Shown in pieces: positions 1 through 7,984 of a stretch of 64,000 nt of DNA. The notes below the pieces were generated by a model that was not told the DNA's origin, did not search any database, and saw nothing but the letters and a program-made list of their open reading frames with translations. The stretch's first letter is position 1. Each line of letters begins with the position of its first letter. The DNA lies in the NCBI RefSeq assembly GCF_002879535.1, contig NZ_PNOT02000189.1, forward strand, positions 1 to 64,000, written 5' to 3'. The translations under genes and the position numbers were made by a program. This DNA comes from Mesorhizobium intechi (GTDB taxonomy: Bacteria; Pseudomonadota; Alphaproteobacteria; Rhizobiales; Rhizobiaceae).

Positions 1-796
1 CCCGCCGGTCTGGGTCGTCGCGGTACTGGTCTGCGTGCTCGGCGCGCTGGTCGGCCTGGTCAACGGCGTCCTTATCGCCTGGCTGAAGGTACCCGCCTTC
101 GTCGCCACGCTCGGCATGCTGTACGTCGTGCGCGGCGCAGCCCTGCTGATGACCAATGGCCTGACCTACAACGATCTCGGCGGCAAACCGGAACTCGGCA
201 ATACCGGCTTCGAATGGCTGGGCTTCAACCGCCTGCTCGACATCCCGATCGGCGTGCTGGTCATGGCCGTCATCGCCATCATCGGCAGCATCATCCTCAA
301 CCGCACCGCCTTCGGCCGCTGGCTCTACGCTTCGGGCGGCAACGAGCGCGCCGCCGAACTCTCTGGCGTGCCGGTCAAGCAGGTGCAGGTCTCGGTCTAT
401 ATGCTCTCGGGCATCTGCGCGGCCGTGGCCGGCCTCATCCTGTCCTCCGAGCTGACCTCGGCGGGCCCGACCGCCGGCACCTCATACGAGCTCACGGCAA
501 TTGCCGCGGTCGTCATCGGCGGCGCGGCCCTCACCGGTGGTCGGGGCAACATCCGTGGCACGCTGGTCGGCGCCTTCGTCATCGGCTTCCTGTCCGATGG
601 TCTGGTGATCATCGGCGTCTCCGCATATTGGCAGACAGTCTTCACCGGCGCGGTCATCGTGTTGGCGGTGCTGCTCAATGCCATCCAGTACCGCCGCCGC
701 GTCAAGCTTCCGAGCCCGGCCGGCAGCTCTCCCACTTCTCCACAAAAGGACAAGGCCACAACGGCCGATCCCGCCCTCGAGAAGACCGCCGGTTGA
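1..796 (+). CDS. Sugar/polyol ABC transporter permease, RbsC-like (5' end outside window)
   Basis: This is the C-terminal part of an inner-membrane permease of the ribose/xylose-type ABC importer family; the reading frame is open to the left edge, so the start is missing. The visible protein is a series of hydrophobic segments with the family hallmark around LTGGRGNIRGTLVGA, the conserved loop that couples to the ATPase. The tail after the last membrane segment is polar and rich in Pro, Ser and Lys. A substrate-binding protein follows 32 bases downstream on the same strand, so this is the end of an uptake operon whose ATPase probably lies before the window. The sugar cannot be read from the sequence. 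Confidence 0.9.
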   Translation, partial: PPVWVVAVLVCVLGALVGLVNGVLIAWLKVPAFVATLGMLYVVRGAALLMTNGLTYNDLGGKPELGNTGFEWLGFNRLLDIPIGVLVMAVIAIIGSIILNRTAFGRWLYASGGNERAAELSGVPVKQVQVSVYMLSGICAAVAGLILSSELTSAGPTAGTSYELTAIAAVVIGGAALTGGRGNIRGTLVGAFVIGFLSDGLVIIGVSAYWQTVFTGAVIVLAVLLNAIQYRRRVKLPSPAGSSPTSPQKDKATTADPALEKTAG

Positions 797-828
797 CCGG
801 CGCGATTGCTAACCAAAGGAGGAACTCT

Positions 829-1782
829 ATGTATCGCAGTGCCAGAATTCTGATGCTCTCGGCCTTTGCCCTGGCCGCACCGATCGTCGCGGCAAGCGCG
901 GCGTCGGCCGGCGGCCTCATCTCGATCATCGTCATCGATCCCGCCAACCCCTACTGGCTCACCGAAGGCAATGTCGCCAAGGCCGAAGCCGAGAAGCTCG
1001 GCTACACCGCGACCGTCGGCGCCTCCAAGGCCGACACCAACACCGAGAGCAAGCTGATCGACACGGCGATCACCAACAAGTCCGTGGCCATCATCCTGGA
1101 CCCGGCCGACGCCAGCGGTTCGATCGGCGCGGTGAAGAAGGCGATCGCCGCCAACATCCCTGTCTTCCTCGTCAATGCCGAGATCAACCAGGAGGGCCTC
1201 GCCAAGGCGCAGCTCGTCTCGAACAACGCCCAGGGCGCCGCACTCGGCGGCCAGCAATGGGTGACGGCCATTGGCGAGAAGGGCAACTATGTCGAACTGC
1301 TCGGCGCGCCGTCCGACAACAATGCCGCGACACGGTCAAACGGCTACGAGACCGTGATCAGCCAGTATCCCGACCTCAAGAAAGTCGGCTCGGAAGTCGC
1401 CAACTGGGACCGCACCCAGGGCCACGACAAGATGCAGAGCCTGCTCCAGGCCCATCCCGACATCATCGGCGTGACCAGCGGCAATGACGAAATGGCGCTC
1501 GGCGCGATCGCGGCGCTGAAGGAGGCCGGAAAACTGTCAGGCATCAAGGTCGGTGGCTTCGACGGGTCGCCGGACGCTGTAGCCGCCATCAAGGCGGGTG
1601 ACCTGCAATACACCGTGCTGCAGCCGGTGGCCGTCTACTCGGCGAAAGCCGTGCAGCAGGCTGACTCCTTCATCAAGACCGGCAAGACCGGCGCCGCCAC
1701 CGAGAAGCAGCTCTTCGACTGCCTCCTCATCACCAAGGACAATGTCGACAAGTACACGGCTCCGTTCACGCTCTCGGAGTAA
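829..1782 (+). CDS. Sugar ABC transporter periplasmic substrate-binding protein, RbsB-like
   Basis: A 317-residue periplasmic binding protein of the ribose/galactose class (Peripla_BP_4 fold) that delivers a sugar or polyol to the permease encoded just upstream. The start ATG has a strong AAAGGAGGAA ribosome site 5 bases before it. Residues 1-27 form a signal peptide ending near ASAASA. The mature protein opens with ISIIVIDPANPYW, the usual first strand and ligand loop, and carries SGNDEMALGA and GGFDGSPDA, the typical hinge and ligand motifs of the second lobe. It is last in its operon. The specificity is not evident; ribose, erythritol-like polyols or related pentoses are possible. Confidence 0.92.
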   Translation: MYRSARILMLSAFALAAPIVAASAASAGGLISIIVIDPANPYWLTEGNVAKAEAEKLGYTATVGASKADTNTESKLIDTAITNKSVAIILDPADASGSIGAVKKAIAANIPVFLVNAEINQEGLAKAQLVSNNAQGAALGGQQWVTAIGEKGNYVELLGAPSDNNAATRSNGYETVISQYPDLKKVGSEVANWDRTQGHDKMQSLLQAHPDIIGVTSGNDEMALGAIAALKEAGKLSGIKVGGFDGSPDAVAAIKAGDLQYTVLQPVAVYSAKAVQQADSFIKTGKTGAATEKQLFDCLLITKDNVDKYTAPFTLSE

Positions 1783-1820
1783 GAAAACGACGGGGGCGGC
1801 CTTCTGGTCGCCCCTCGTCC

Positions 1821-1966
1821 GGTGATGCGGGCCGGCACGGCTGCGCCATTGCAATCGAGGGCAGGATCTCGGCCCTGCGCCTCGTCGAGCCAGGCCTGAG
1901 GGTCACCCATGAGCAGCAATCTGGGTCCGGCGAGCAGTCCCCGCCCGATCGCCACGCGCTGCTTCT
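1821..1966 (-). pseudogene. Decayed modC fragment with internal deletion
   Basis: Read on the minus strand, this stretch encodes AIGRGLLAGPRLLLMGDP, a degraded copy of AIGRALLASPGLLLMDEP of the intact ModC, and then jumps to CNGAAVPARIT, matching CNGATVLARIT of the ModC TOBE region. At DNA level 1821-1858 matches 3445-3482 with about three differences, and 1858-1966 matches 3919-4029 with roughly 17 differences and a 2-base gap. About 435 bases in between are missing. The fragment has the same orientation as modC and lies directly against the 3' end of the methyltransferase gene. It is a remnant of a second molybdate ATPase gene. Confidence 0.85.
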
Positions 1967-2716
1967 CTACGCCAGCCGTCGCTTCAAGATGGCGCAGAAC
2001 TCAAAAGTGTTGTGCGGCGTGGCATAGACTTGCTCTACTTCCAGCCCAATGAGACCGAGATTGGAAAGTACCTCTATTCCCGAGCGAAAACTTTGAGGTG
2101 TAAATTGCCAAGCGTGAACATCGATGTAGGCCCCGCCGGAGGTGTCGTACTGGCTCATGGCCACGGAAACACTGGACAGATTGTGCCGAAATCTTGGCAC
2201 CCCGTGATCGCCGGCCCAATGGCGAACCGGATCATTATGCGTGGCTAGAGCTATGTGTTCGATGACGCTCTTTGCGCTGTGAACTTTGTTGCCTCGAGCG
2301 CCGATGAAATCGGCAATTGAACTCTCTGCGATGAAATGGTCGAAGCAGTAGCGCTTGTCCGGGATAATCAGGAGGTATCTGCCCGTCGCGGTGAGAATCC
2401 TTGCGACTTGGTTCAAGTGGTAAATCAGGTCTGGTTGATGCTCGACGCAGTGACTGCTCAGGCAAAAATCAAACTTTTTGTCCACGATGCTCAAGTCGCC
2501 GGTGCTGGAAACATAGTCGATATCCACCGGGACGGTATAGACATAACCGATCGCATTAGCCCTGTTGATCAGTCCTTGTTTGTCCATGACGTCGAAATAT
2601 TTAACGTTTGGACCGCGCAAAGTCGGATTCGTGAAAGGCCCCACCTCAAGCGTTGATTTGCCGTCGACAAGAGAAGCGAGGGCATTTCGGTTGAACTCTG
2701 GCGGAGCGGCGTCCAT
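1967..2716 (-). CDS. Class I SAM-dependent methyltransferase (Methyltransf_11-like)
   Basis: A 249-residue protein with a class I methyltransferase core. LEVGPFTNP (about residues 23-31) is a variant of the SAM-binding motif I, and FCLSSHCVEHQPDL followed by NQVARIL resembles the post-motif region of Methyltransf_11 proteins. The substrate is unknown; related proteins often sit in surface polysaccharide or secondary metabolism loci. Base composition is clearly lower in GC than the flanking genes, and codon use is less biased to G/C third positions, which suggests transfer. A GAGGAA ribosome site precedes the ATG. The stop codon lies at the edge of the decayed modC fragment, so the gene may have entered with that rearrangement. 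Confidence 0.8.
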   Translation of the reverse strand: MDAAPPEFNRNALASLVDGKSTLEVGPFTNPTLRGPNVKYFDVMDKQGLINRANAIGYVYTVPVDIDYVSSTGDLSIVDKKFDFCLSSHCVEHQPDLIYHLNQVARILTATGRYLLIIPDKRYCFDHFIAESSIADFIGARGNKVHSAKSVIEHIALATHNDPVRHWAGDHGVPRFRHNLSSVSVAMSQYDTSGGAYIDVHAWQFTPQSFRSGIEVLSNLGLIGLEVEQVYATPHNTFEFCAILKRRLA

Positions 2717-2893
2717 CTCAAATTCCTCATTGGTCTTGTTGGCGAAATTGCGAAACTACCAATCATGGTCGAGCGCGACAATCAATCGAGAGCTGGGGAT
2801 TGCGGTGATGGTATAGGCGGCACGATCGCGGTATGTGGTCCGGGCGGTGAGCTGACCCGATTGCGTTGGCGGTGAGAAACCTCCCTCCGCCTC

Positions 2894-3235
2894 TCAGCCC
2901 GCATCAATCTCCGCCTGCAGCGCGTCCATATGCATCGCCGCCGCCGCCGTGGCCGCACGCTCGATGGCGCGGAAACGGCTGACCACCGCCAGGCCAATGG
3001 CCGTCAGCTGTGCGCCGCCGCCCTTGCGGCCTCCGGTCTGCGCGGCGACCAGCGGCTTGCCGAACACCCGGTTCATGTCCTCCACCAGATCCCAGGCGTG
3101 CTTGTAGGACATCTCCATGCAGCGCGCGGCGGCCGAGATCGAGCCGAAGGTGGCGATCTGCTCCAGAAGCTCGATCTTGCCCGGACCGATCCGCCCGTCG
3201 GGGTCGAGATTTATCCGCAGGCTCAGCGATGGCAT
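2894..3235 (-). CDS. modE: ModE-type molybdate-responsive regulator, DNA-binding domain only
   Basis: A 113-residue winged-helix protein matching the N-terminal DNA-binding half of ModE: SISAAARCMEMSYKHAWDLV is the helix-turn-helix, followed by the conserved TGGRKGGGAQLT wing. E. coli ModE carries two C-terminal Mop domains that bind molybdate; this protein ends after the dimerisation helix, so molybdate sensing must be different or indirect. The start chosen (MPSLSLRI) has a GGAGGAG site at ideal spacing; an upstream extension of the frame has no family similarity. It lies downstream of modABC with its own ModE-box-like site in front, suggesting autoregulation. Confidence 0.9.
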   Translation of the reverse strand: MPSLSLRINLDPDGRIGPGKIELLEQIATFGSISAAARCMEMSYKHAWDLVEDMNRVFGKPLVAAQTGGRKGGGAQLTAIGLAVVSRFRAIERAATAAAAMHMDALQAEIDAG

Positions 3236-3285
3236 CTTTGCTCCTCCGCGGTCGCCATGACTCCTGCCGAAGCCTTCGGCGACAC

Positions 3286-3308
3286 CGTTATTCCAAATCA
3301 ATATAGCG
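3286..3308. promoter_or_regulatory. ModE-box-like operator in front of modE
   Basis: A 23-base imperfect palindrome with arms CGTTAT and ATAGCG around a central A/T-rich stretch, matching the known ModE operator pattern of CGnTATAT and ATATAnCG half-sites. It lies between the modC stop and the modE start, about 50 bases before the modE ATG, where it would control modE. Confidence 0.65.
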
Positions 3309-3324
3309 GCGATCGTCGCTTCTG

Positions 3325-4437
3325 TCAGCCATCGACATCGAGCGTCAGGCCGGCGCTGGTGTTGGCCCGGTCGAAACTCACTGTCTTGACCACGGCGAAA
3401 ACCTTGCCGCCGAGCCGCAGTTCCAGCGCCTGCCGCGACTGTTCGGTGATGCGGGCGAGCACGGTTGCGCCATTGCAATCGATGTCGACCTCGACCGCCG
3501 GCCCTTCGCCCGGGCGAATCGCGACGATTGTGCCGGGCAGGATGTTGAGCGCGCTGAGGCCCGTCGGCTTTTCCGTGGCGATCATCACATCGCGAGCACG
3601 GATGCGAACACGCACGGGAGCCCCGGTTTTCATCGCCACGCGCGGGACGCGGATTTCTCCGGCGGCCGAGGCGAGCACGGTCATGCCGAAAGTCTCGTCG
3701 TGGCGAAGCACCTTGGTGTCCAGCACCGCACCGCCCTCGCCGCGCTCTTCCGCCGGCAGCAGGTCGAGCCTTTGCATCACCGCCTCGGTCGGACCGCTGG
3801 CAACAACCTTGCCTTGCGCCAGCATCACCACGTCACTGGCCAGCCGCGCCACCTCGGCGACCGAATGGCTGACATAGACGATCGGGATCTTCGTCTCATC
3901 GCGCAGCCGTTCGATATAGGGCAGGATCTCGGCCTTGCGCGCCTCGTCGAGCGAGGCCAGCGGCTCGTCCATGAGCAACAGTCCGGGGCTGGCGAGCAGC
4001 GCCCGGCCGATCGCCACGCGCTGCTTCTCGCCGCCCGAGAGCTTCAACGGGCGCCTGTTCAGCAGCGGGCCGATGCCGAGCAGGTCGACGACGGCATCCA
4101 TGTCGGCGTAGCGCTCCTTGGCCGGCGTGAACCAGCGGCCATAGCGCAGATTGCTGGCCACGCTCATATGTGGAAACAGGCGCGCGTCCTGGAACACCAT
4201 GCCGATGCGGCGCCGGTGCTTCGGCACGAAAATGCCGGCACGGGTGTCGACCAGTGCACGGCCATCCACCTCGATGCGGCCCTTGTCGGGTCGGATCAGC
4301 CCGGCGATCATGTTGATGAGTGTGGTCTTGCCCGACCCGGACGACCCGAACAGCGCGGTGAGCCGCCCGGCGCTCTCGAAGCGTGCCTCGATGGCGAAAT
4401 CGCCGACCCGGTGGCCGATGTCGAGAACCACGCTCAT
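3325..4437 (-). CDS. modC: Molybdate ABC transporter ATP-binding protein ModC
   Basis: A 370-residue cytoplasmic ATPase that powers high-affinity molybdate import with ModA and ModB. Walker A GSSGSGKTT is at about 31-39, the ABC signature LSGGEKQ at 133-139 and Walker B LLLMDEP at 153-159. The last 75 or so residues form the TOBE/Mop-type domain expected of ModC, which binds oxyanions and tunes transport. The ATG overlaps the modB stop by ATGA, so the two are translationally coupled. Length and all motifs are intact, in contrast to the decayed copy at 1821-1966. Confidence 0.96.
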   Translation of the reverse strand: MSVVLDIGHRVGDFAIEARFESAGRLTALFGSSGSGKTTLINMIAGLIRPDKGRIEVDGRALVDTRAGIFVPKHRRRIGMVFQDARLFPHMSVASNLRYGRWFTPAKERYADMDAVVDLLGIGPLLNRRPLKLSGGEKQRVAIGRALLASPGLLLMDEPLASLDEARKAEILPYIERLRDETKIPIVYVSHSVAEVARLASDVVMLAQGKVVASGPTEAVMQRLDLLPAEERGEGGAVLDTKVLRHDETFGMTVLASAAGEIRVPRVAMKTGAPVRVRIRARDVMIATEKPTGLSALNILPGTIVAIRPGEGPAVEVDIDCNGATVLARITEQSRQALELRLGGKVFAVVKTVSFDRANTSAGLTLDVDG

Positions 4438-5138
4438 TCGATGTCCATGTGCCGCCCGACCCGCCGCGCCAAAACTTCGGAAGCGACCAAAGCCGCCATC
4501 GAGATGACGATCGAGATCAATGTCAGCCGCAATGCGCCCTCATCGCCGCCCGGCACCTGCGTGAAAGTGTAGATCGCCGAGGGCAGCGTCTGCGTTTCGT
4601 TGGGGATGTTGGACACGAAGGTGATGGTCGCGCCGAACTCGCCCATCGCCTTGGCGAAGGCCAGGATGGCGCCGGCGATCAGCCCGGGCAGGATCAGCGG
4701 CAGCGTGATGGTGGCGAACACCCACAAGGGATTGGCGCCAAGCGTTCCTGCCGCCGCCTCCATCTTGCGGTCCACCGCTTCGATCGACAGCCGGATTGCC
4801 CGCACCATCAGGGGAAAGCCCATGACGCCGCAAGCCAGTGCCGCACCCGTCCAGCGAAACGAGAAGACAATGCCGAAATGCTCGGCCAGGAAGGCGCCGG
4901 CCGGACCGCGCCTGCCAAAGGTCAAAAGCAGGAGATAGCCCGTCACGACAGGTGGCAGGATCAGCGGCAAGTGAACGACGCCGTTAAGCAGCGTCTTGCC
5001 CCAGAATTGTCCGCGGGCAAGCAGCAGGGCAATCAAGATGCCCGGTGGCAGGCTGAAAAGCATCGCCACGGTCGCCACCTTGACGGACAGCCGGACCGCA
5101 TTCCATTCATCGGGAGTGAGGTCCAGCAGCCAGGTCAT
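4434..5138 (-). CDS. modB: Molybdate ABC transporter permease ModB
   Basis: A 234-residue inner-membrane permease with about five to six hydrophobic segments. The EAA loop that contacts ModC is visible in EAAAGTLGANPLWVF, and the family's FAKAMGEFGATITF segment follows. The start MTWLLDLTPDEW was taken as the first Met of the family-like region; the frame stays open upstream but that part overlaps modA and has no membrane protein character. The gene lies 20 bases after modA and overlaps modC by four bases, giving a modA-modB-modC operon transcribed leftward. Confidence 0.95.
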   Translation of the reverse strand: MTWLLDLTPDEWNAVRLSVKVATVAMLFSLPPGILIALLLARGQFWGKTLLNGVVHLPLILPPVVTGYLLLLTFGRRGPAGAFLAEHFGIVFSFRWTGAALACGVMGFPLMVRAIRLSIEAVDRKMEAAAGTLGANPLWVFATITLPLILPGLIAGAILAFAKAMGEFGATITFVSNIPNETQTLPSAIYTFTQVPGGDEGALRLTLISIVISMAALVASEVLARRVGRHMDIE

Positions 5139-5158
5139 ATTGCGCGATCGGGCCCTGT

Positions 5159-5953
5159 TCAGTTGCTCGGCGTAAGCACGGTAAAACCCTGTTCCTTGAA
5201 GAGCGCGCCGGCCTTGGCGGACTGCAGGCATTTCAGGAAGGCGGTCGTATCCTTGTCCTTCGAATCGGCCGTCTGGGCAACCGGGTAGATGATCGGCGGA
5301 TGCGAATCCTCCGGGAAGGTGCCGACCACCTTGACGCCCGTGTCGGCATGCGCGTCGGTGGCATAGACGATGCCGAGAGCGGCCTCGCCTGTCGAAACCA
5401 GCTTGAGCGCCGCGCGCACATTCTCGGCCTGCGCCACCTTGCCCTCGACCGAGGACCAGACGCCGAGCGATTCCAGTGCCGCCTTGCCGTACTTGCCGGC
5501 CGGCACCGCCTTGAAGTCGCCCATGGCGAGCTTGCCGTCGCCGACAAGCTTGGCGAGGTCGAAACCCTTCTCGATATTGGTCTCGACCTTCGAATCCTTC
5601 GGTGCCACCAGCACGATCTGGTTGCCGAGCAGCTTCACCTCGGTGTCGGCCTTGGTCAGCTTCTTGTCGGAAAGATATTTCATCCAGTCGAGATCGGCCG
5701 AAATGAAGACGTCGGCAGGCGCCCCCGCCTCGATCTGCTTGGCCAGGGCCGAGCTTGCCGCGTAGGAGACGGTCGCGGCCGAGCCGACATCGGCCTCGCA
5801 GGCTTTGTTCACCCCATCGAGCCCGTCCTTGAGGCTGGCCGCCGCGAAAACGACGACCTTGTCTTGCGCATGTGCGGCCGGCACCACAGCCATCAACGTC
5901 GCCGCGAGACCGCCAATGGCGATCGCCCTCAACCCGAAACCTTTGCGCGTCAT
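5159..5953 (-). CDS. modA: Molybdate ABC transporter periplasmic binding protein ModA
   Basis: A 264-residue periplasmic protein that binds molybdate or tungstate and delivers it to ModBC. Residues 1-24 form a signal peptide ending AAHA before QDKVVVFAAASLKDGL, the classic ModA N-terminus; the Ser in AAASL and the following YAASSALAKQIEAGAPADVF contribute to the oxyanion site. The ATG is preceded by a GGGAGAG ribosome site at good spacing, which rejects the longer open frame upstream. It is the first gene of the mod operon, with a ModE-box-like palindrome 49 bases before its start. Confidence 0.96.
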   Translation of the reverse strand: MTRKGFGLRAIAIGGLAATLMAVVPAAHAQDKVVVFAAASLKDGLDGVNKACEADVGSAATVSYAASSALAKQIEAGAPADVFISADLDWMKYLSDKKLTKADTEVKLLGNQIVLVAPKDSKVETNIEKGFDLAKLVGDGKLAMGDFKAVPAGKYGKAALESLGVWSSVEGKVAQAENVRAALKLVSTGEAALGIVYATDAHADTGVKVVGTFPEDSHPPIIYPVAQTADSKDKDTTAFLKCLQSAKAGALFKEQGFTVLTPSN

Positions 5954-6001
5954 CCAAAACTCTCCCTGGTTTGAAACCCGTGCGGCGCGAGGCCCGTCGA
6001 T

Positions 6002-6024
6002 CGATATATCCATATGAATATAAC
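6002..6024. promoter_or_regulatory. ModE-box-like operator upstream of modA
   Basis: A 23-base site with arms CGATATAT and ATATAAC separated by eight bases, close to the known ModE operator pattern. It lies between modA (leftward) and the broken molbindin gene (rightward), so it could have controlled both. The position about 50 bases before the modA ATG fits repression of the transporter when molybdate is plentiful. Confidence 0.7.
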
Positions 6025-6165
6025 AAGGGAAGGCTGACGACTTGCGAAAACGCCCATGCCCCGTCGATTGTTCTGGGTACGACGAGTGGGAAACCCCAAT
6101 GCATGTTACCCAGAAGTGACCTCGGTTTTCGGAGAACGGCATCCATAAAAGCAATGGAGAGCACG

Positions 6166-6390
6166 ATGAAGATCAGCGCCCCAGTGTGCTCAAGGGAACG
6201 ATCATCGGGATCGTCACGAGAGCCACCACTTCGCATGTCAGGATCGACATTGGCGGCGGCGCCATCGTCACCGCGTCGATCACCAACGAGGCCGTCGCCG
6301 ACCTCAAGCTCGAAAGGGCAAGCACCCCTGCGCCGTGGTCAAGGCCTTGGACGTGATGGTCGGACGGGGGCTCAGGCCGGCATCACCTGA
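6166..6390 (+). pseudogene. Molbindin (Mop-family) pseudogene with two frameshifts
   Basis: Joined over two frame changes the sequence reads as a small molybdate-binding Mop protein: MKISA, then VLKGTIIGIVTRATTSHV and IDIGGGAIVTASITNEAVAD, then KHPCAVVKALDVMVG. This is the normal order of a roughly 70-residue molbindin. The first break is near 6181-6184 (one base missing between MKISA and VLKG) and the second near 6315 (GAAAGGGC where one more A would restore the frame). A ribosome site GGAGA precedes the ATG. The intact protein would store molybdate in the cytoplasm. It lies divergent from modA and shares its operator region. Sequencing error at two places is the alternative. Confidence 0.75.
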
Positions 6391-6403
6391 ATATCGGCAT
6401 GCC

Positions 6404-7198
6404 TTAGACGGCGATCGGCGCCTTGATCGAGGCATCGGCCACGTAGTTTTCCAGCCGGAAATCCTCGAAGCGGAAGGCGAACAGGTCCTTCACCTCAGGA
6501 TTGATCCACATCGTCGGCAGTGCCCTCGGCGTGCGCCGCAACTGCTCGCGCGCCTGTTCGAAATGGTTCGAATAGAGATGCGCATCGCCCAGCGTATGGA
6601 CGAAATCGCCTGGCTTCAGCCCGGTCACCTGCGCCACCATCAGCGTCAGCAGCGCGTAGGACGCAATGTTGAACGGCACGCCGAGGAAGATGTCGGCCGA
6701 ACGCTGGTAGAGCTGGCAGGACAGCCGACCCTCGGACACGTAGAACTGGAACAGGCAGTGGCAGGGCGGCAGCGCCATCGCCTCCACTTCGGCTGGATTC
6801 CACGCCGAAACGATCAGCCGACGCGATTGGGGATTGCGGCGTATCTCCTTGAGCAGGCCCGCGATCTGGTCGATCGAGCCGCCATGGCCGTCCGGCCAGG
6901 AGCGCCACTGCCTGCCGTAGACGGGGCCAAGATCGCCATTCTCGTCGGCCCATTCGTCCCAGATCGTGACGCCGTGGTCGGTCAGGTACTTGATGTTGGT
7001 ATCGCCGGCCAGGAACCACAGGAGCTCGTGGATGATCGACTTCAGGTGCAGCTTCTTGGTCGTGGTGACCGGAAAGCCGCGCGACAGGTCGAAACGCATC
7101 TGGTAGCCGAAGACGGAGCGCGTGCCGGTGCCCGTGCGGTCGCCGCGGTCGGCGCCGTTGTCCAGCACATGCTGCAAGAGGTCGAGATATTGGCGCAT
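6404..7198 (-). CDS. thyA: Thymidylate synthase ThyA
   Basis: A 264-residue enzyme, the same length as E. coli ThyA, that methylates dUMP to dTMP with methylene-tetrahydrofolate. The catalytic cysteine is Cys146 in [12 protein letters not shown]. Other family landmarks are [11 protein letters not shown] near the N-terminus (phosphate-binding Arg), [21 protein letters not shown] and the folate-binding end [11 protein letters not shown]. No dihydrofolate reductase gene, a frequent neighbour, is seen downstream; the gene instead ends next to the broken molbindin. Confidence 0.98.
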   Translation of the reverse strand: MRQYLDLLQHVLDNGADRGDRTGTGTRSVFGYQMRFDLSRGFPVTTTKKLHLKSIIHELLWFLAGDTNIKYLTDHGVTIWDEWADENGDLGPVYGRQWRSWPDGHGGSIDQIAGLLKEIRRNPQSRRLIVSAWNPAEVEAMALPPCHCLFQFYVSEGRLSCQLYQRSADIFLGVPFNIASYALLTLMVAQVTGLKPGDFVHTLGDAHLYSNHFEQAREQLRRTPRALPTMWINPEVKDLFAFRFEDFRLENYVADASIKAPIAV

Positions 7199-7458
7199 CG
7201 GTTCCAGCTCGATTCGAGTCTACGCTTAATATAGCGATCAGACCGGCGCTCGAACACAGCGAAACGGCGCTAGTCGGACCTGCGCACCACTCTTGTTGTA
7301 GATGCCTGCGCCGCCCTCATTGCCCTACCGGGCGTTCGTCGTTCGAAAAGCCAAGCAGCTGGCTTTTCGTCCGCTGTGCGTGCCCTCACCCACGTGAACG
7401 GGGAGAAAGTGGCTGGCCGCAACGCCGGCGCCAGCCTTCGCGGATTGACGCGCGATCG
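7199..7458. other. Intergenic region with a small perfect hairpin
   Basis: 260 bases between thyA and the DUF2853 gene without a credible coding frame. It contains a perfect 10-base inverted repeat, CGAAAAGCCA at 7344-7353 and its complement at 7360-7369, with a 6-base loop. Shortly after it is a CGTGAACGGGGAGAAAG stretch like the CTCCCCGT/ACGGGGAG elements scattered in rhizobial intergenic DNA. The hairpin could terminate the DUF2853 transcript, which runs leftward into it, but it has no clear T-run. Confidence 0.5.
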
Positions 7459-7770
7459 TCAGAGGGCGCCGAGTTTGCCCAGATCCTTGGCCACTAGGTA
7501 GTAAAAGGTCACACGGCTCTTGGTGTTGTCGGCGTGCATCGCCTTGCAGGTCTTCTCGATCGAGGCGTCGGCCTTGGCCCCGTCGCTGACACCGAGCTTC
7601 TTGGACACCCAGCTCTCCTTGACGCGCTCGAGCTCCTTGGGGTCGGTGCAGGATACCAACGAGGAATCACGGTTCCTCAGCGCAATGCCCAGATGCTTGA
7701 CGATCTTTTCGACCGCGTCGGCGCTGGCGCCCGCGTCGTATTTCTTCACATCCGCAAGATAGTCGGCCAT
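7459..7770 (-). CDS. DUF2853 family protein
   Basis: A 103-residue soluble, helical protein of the DUF2853 family, recognised from MADYLADVKKYD at the start, KHLGIALRNRDSSLV in the middle and KSRVTFYYLVAKDLGKL at the end. The start MADYL matches the family N-terminus and has a GAGGGGAA ribosome site; an upstream extension of the frame looks non-coding. A structure is known for the family but no function is established. Monocistronic, with the ssrA locus behind its promoter region. Confidence 0.85.
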   Translation of the reverse strand: MADYLADVKKYDAGASADAVEKIVKHLGIALRNRDSSLVSCTDPKELERVKESWVSKKLGVSDGAKADASIEKTCKAMHADNTKSRVTFYYLVAKDLGKLGAL

Positions 7771-7984
7771 CAGAAAATTCCCCTCGTCGGCGCCACGGAT
7801 CCGATCGATGAGGGCTGTGGCGCGCTTCGCAACTTGTGCGCTAGGTCGGTAACTCCTCACCGCTCGCAAAGCTTCCGTTGAGACCGCGTCCAAGTCAACC
7901 CTTGCCGTCGCGATTTGACACAGGACAAAGCCTCATTGCGGCCTTTCATTTCCGGCGAACGCCCCCTATATTCGATTTGTCGGC

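Noticed and set aside
5139-6236. N-terminal extension of modB running through modA
   Set aside because: The added 366 codons overlap modA out of frame and lack membrane or family features; the ATG at 5138 gives normal ModB.
7915-7943. TTGACA as -35 box of an ssrA promoter
   Set aside because: The sequence 17 bases downstream (GCGGCC) is not a -10 box, so no promoter is claimed.
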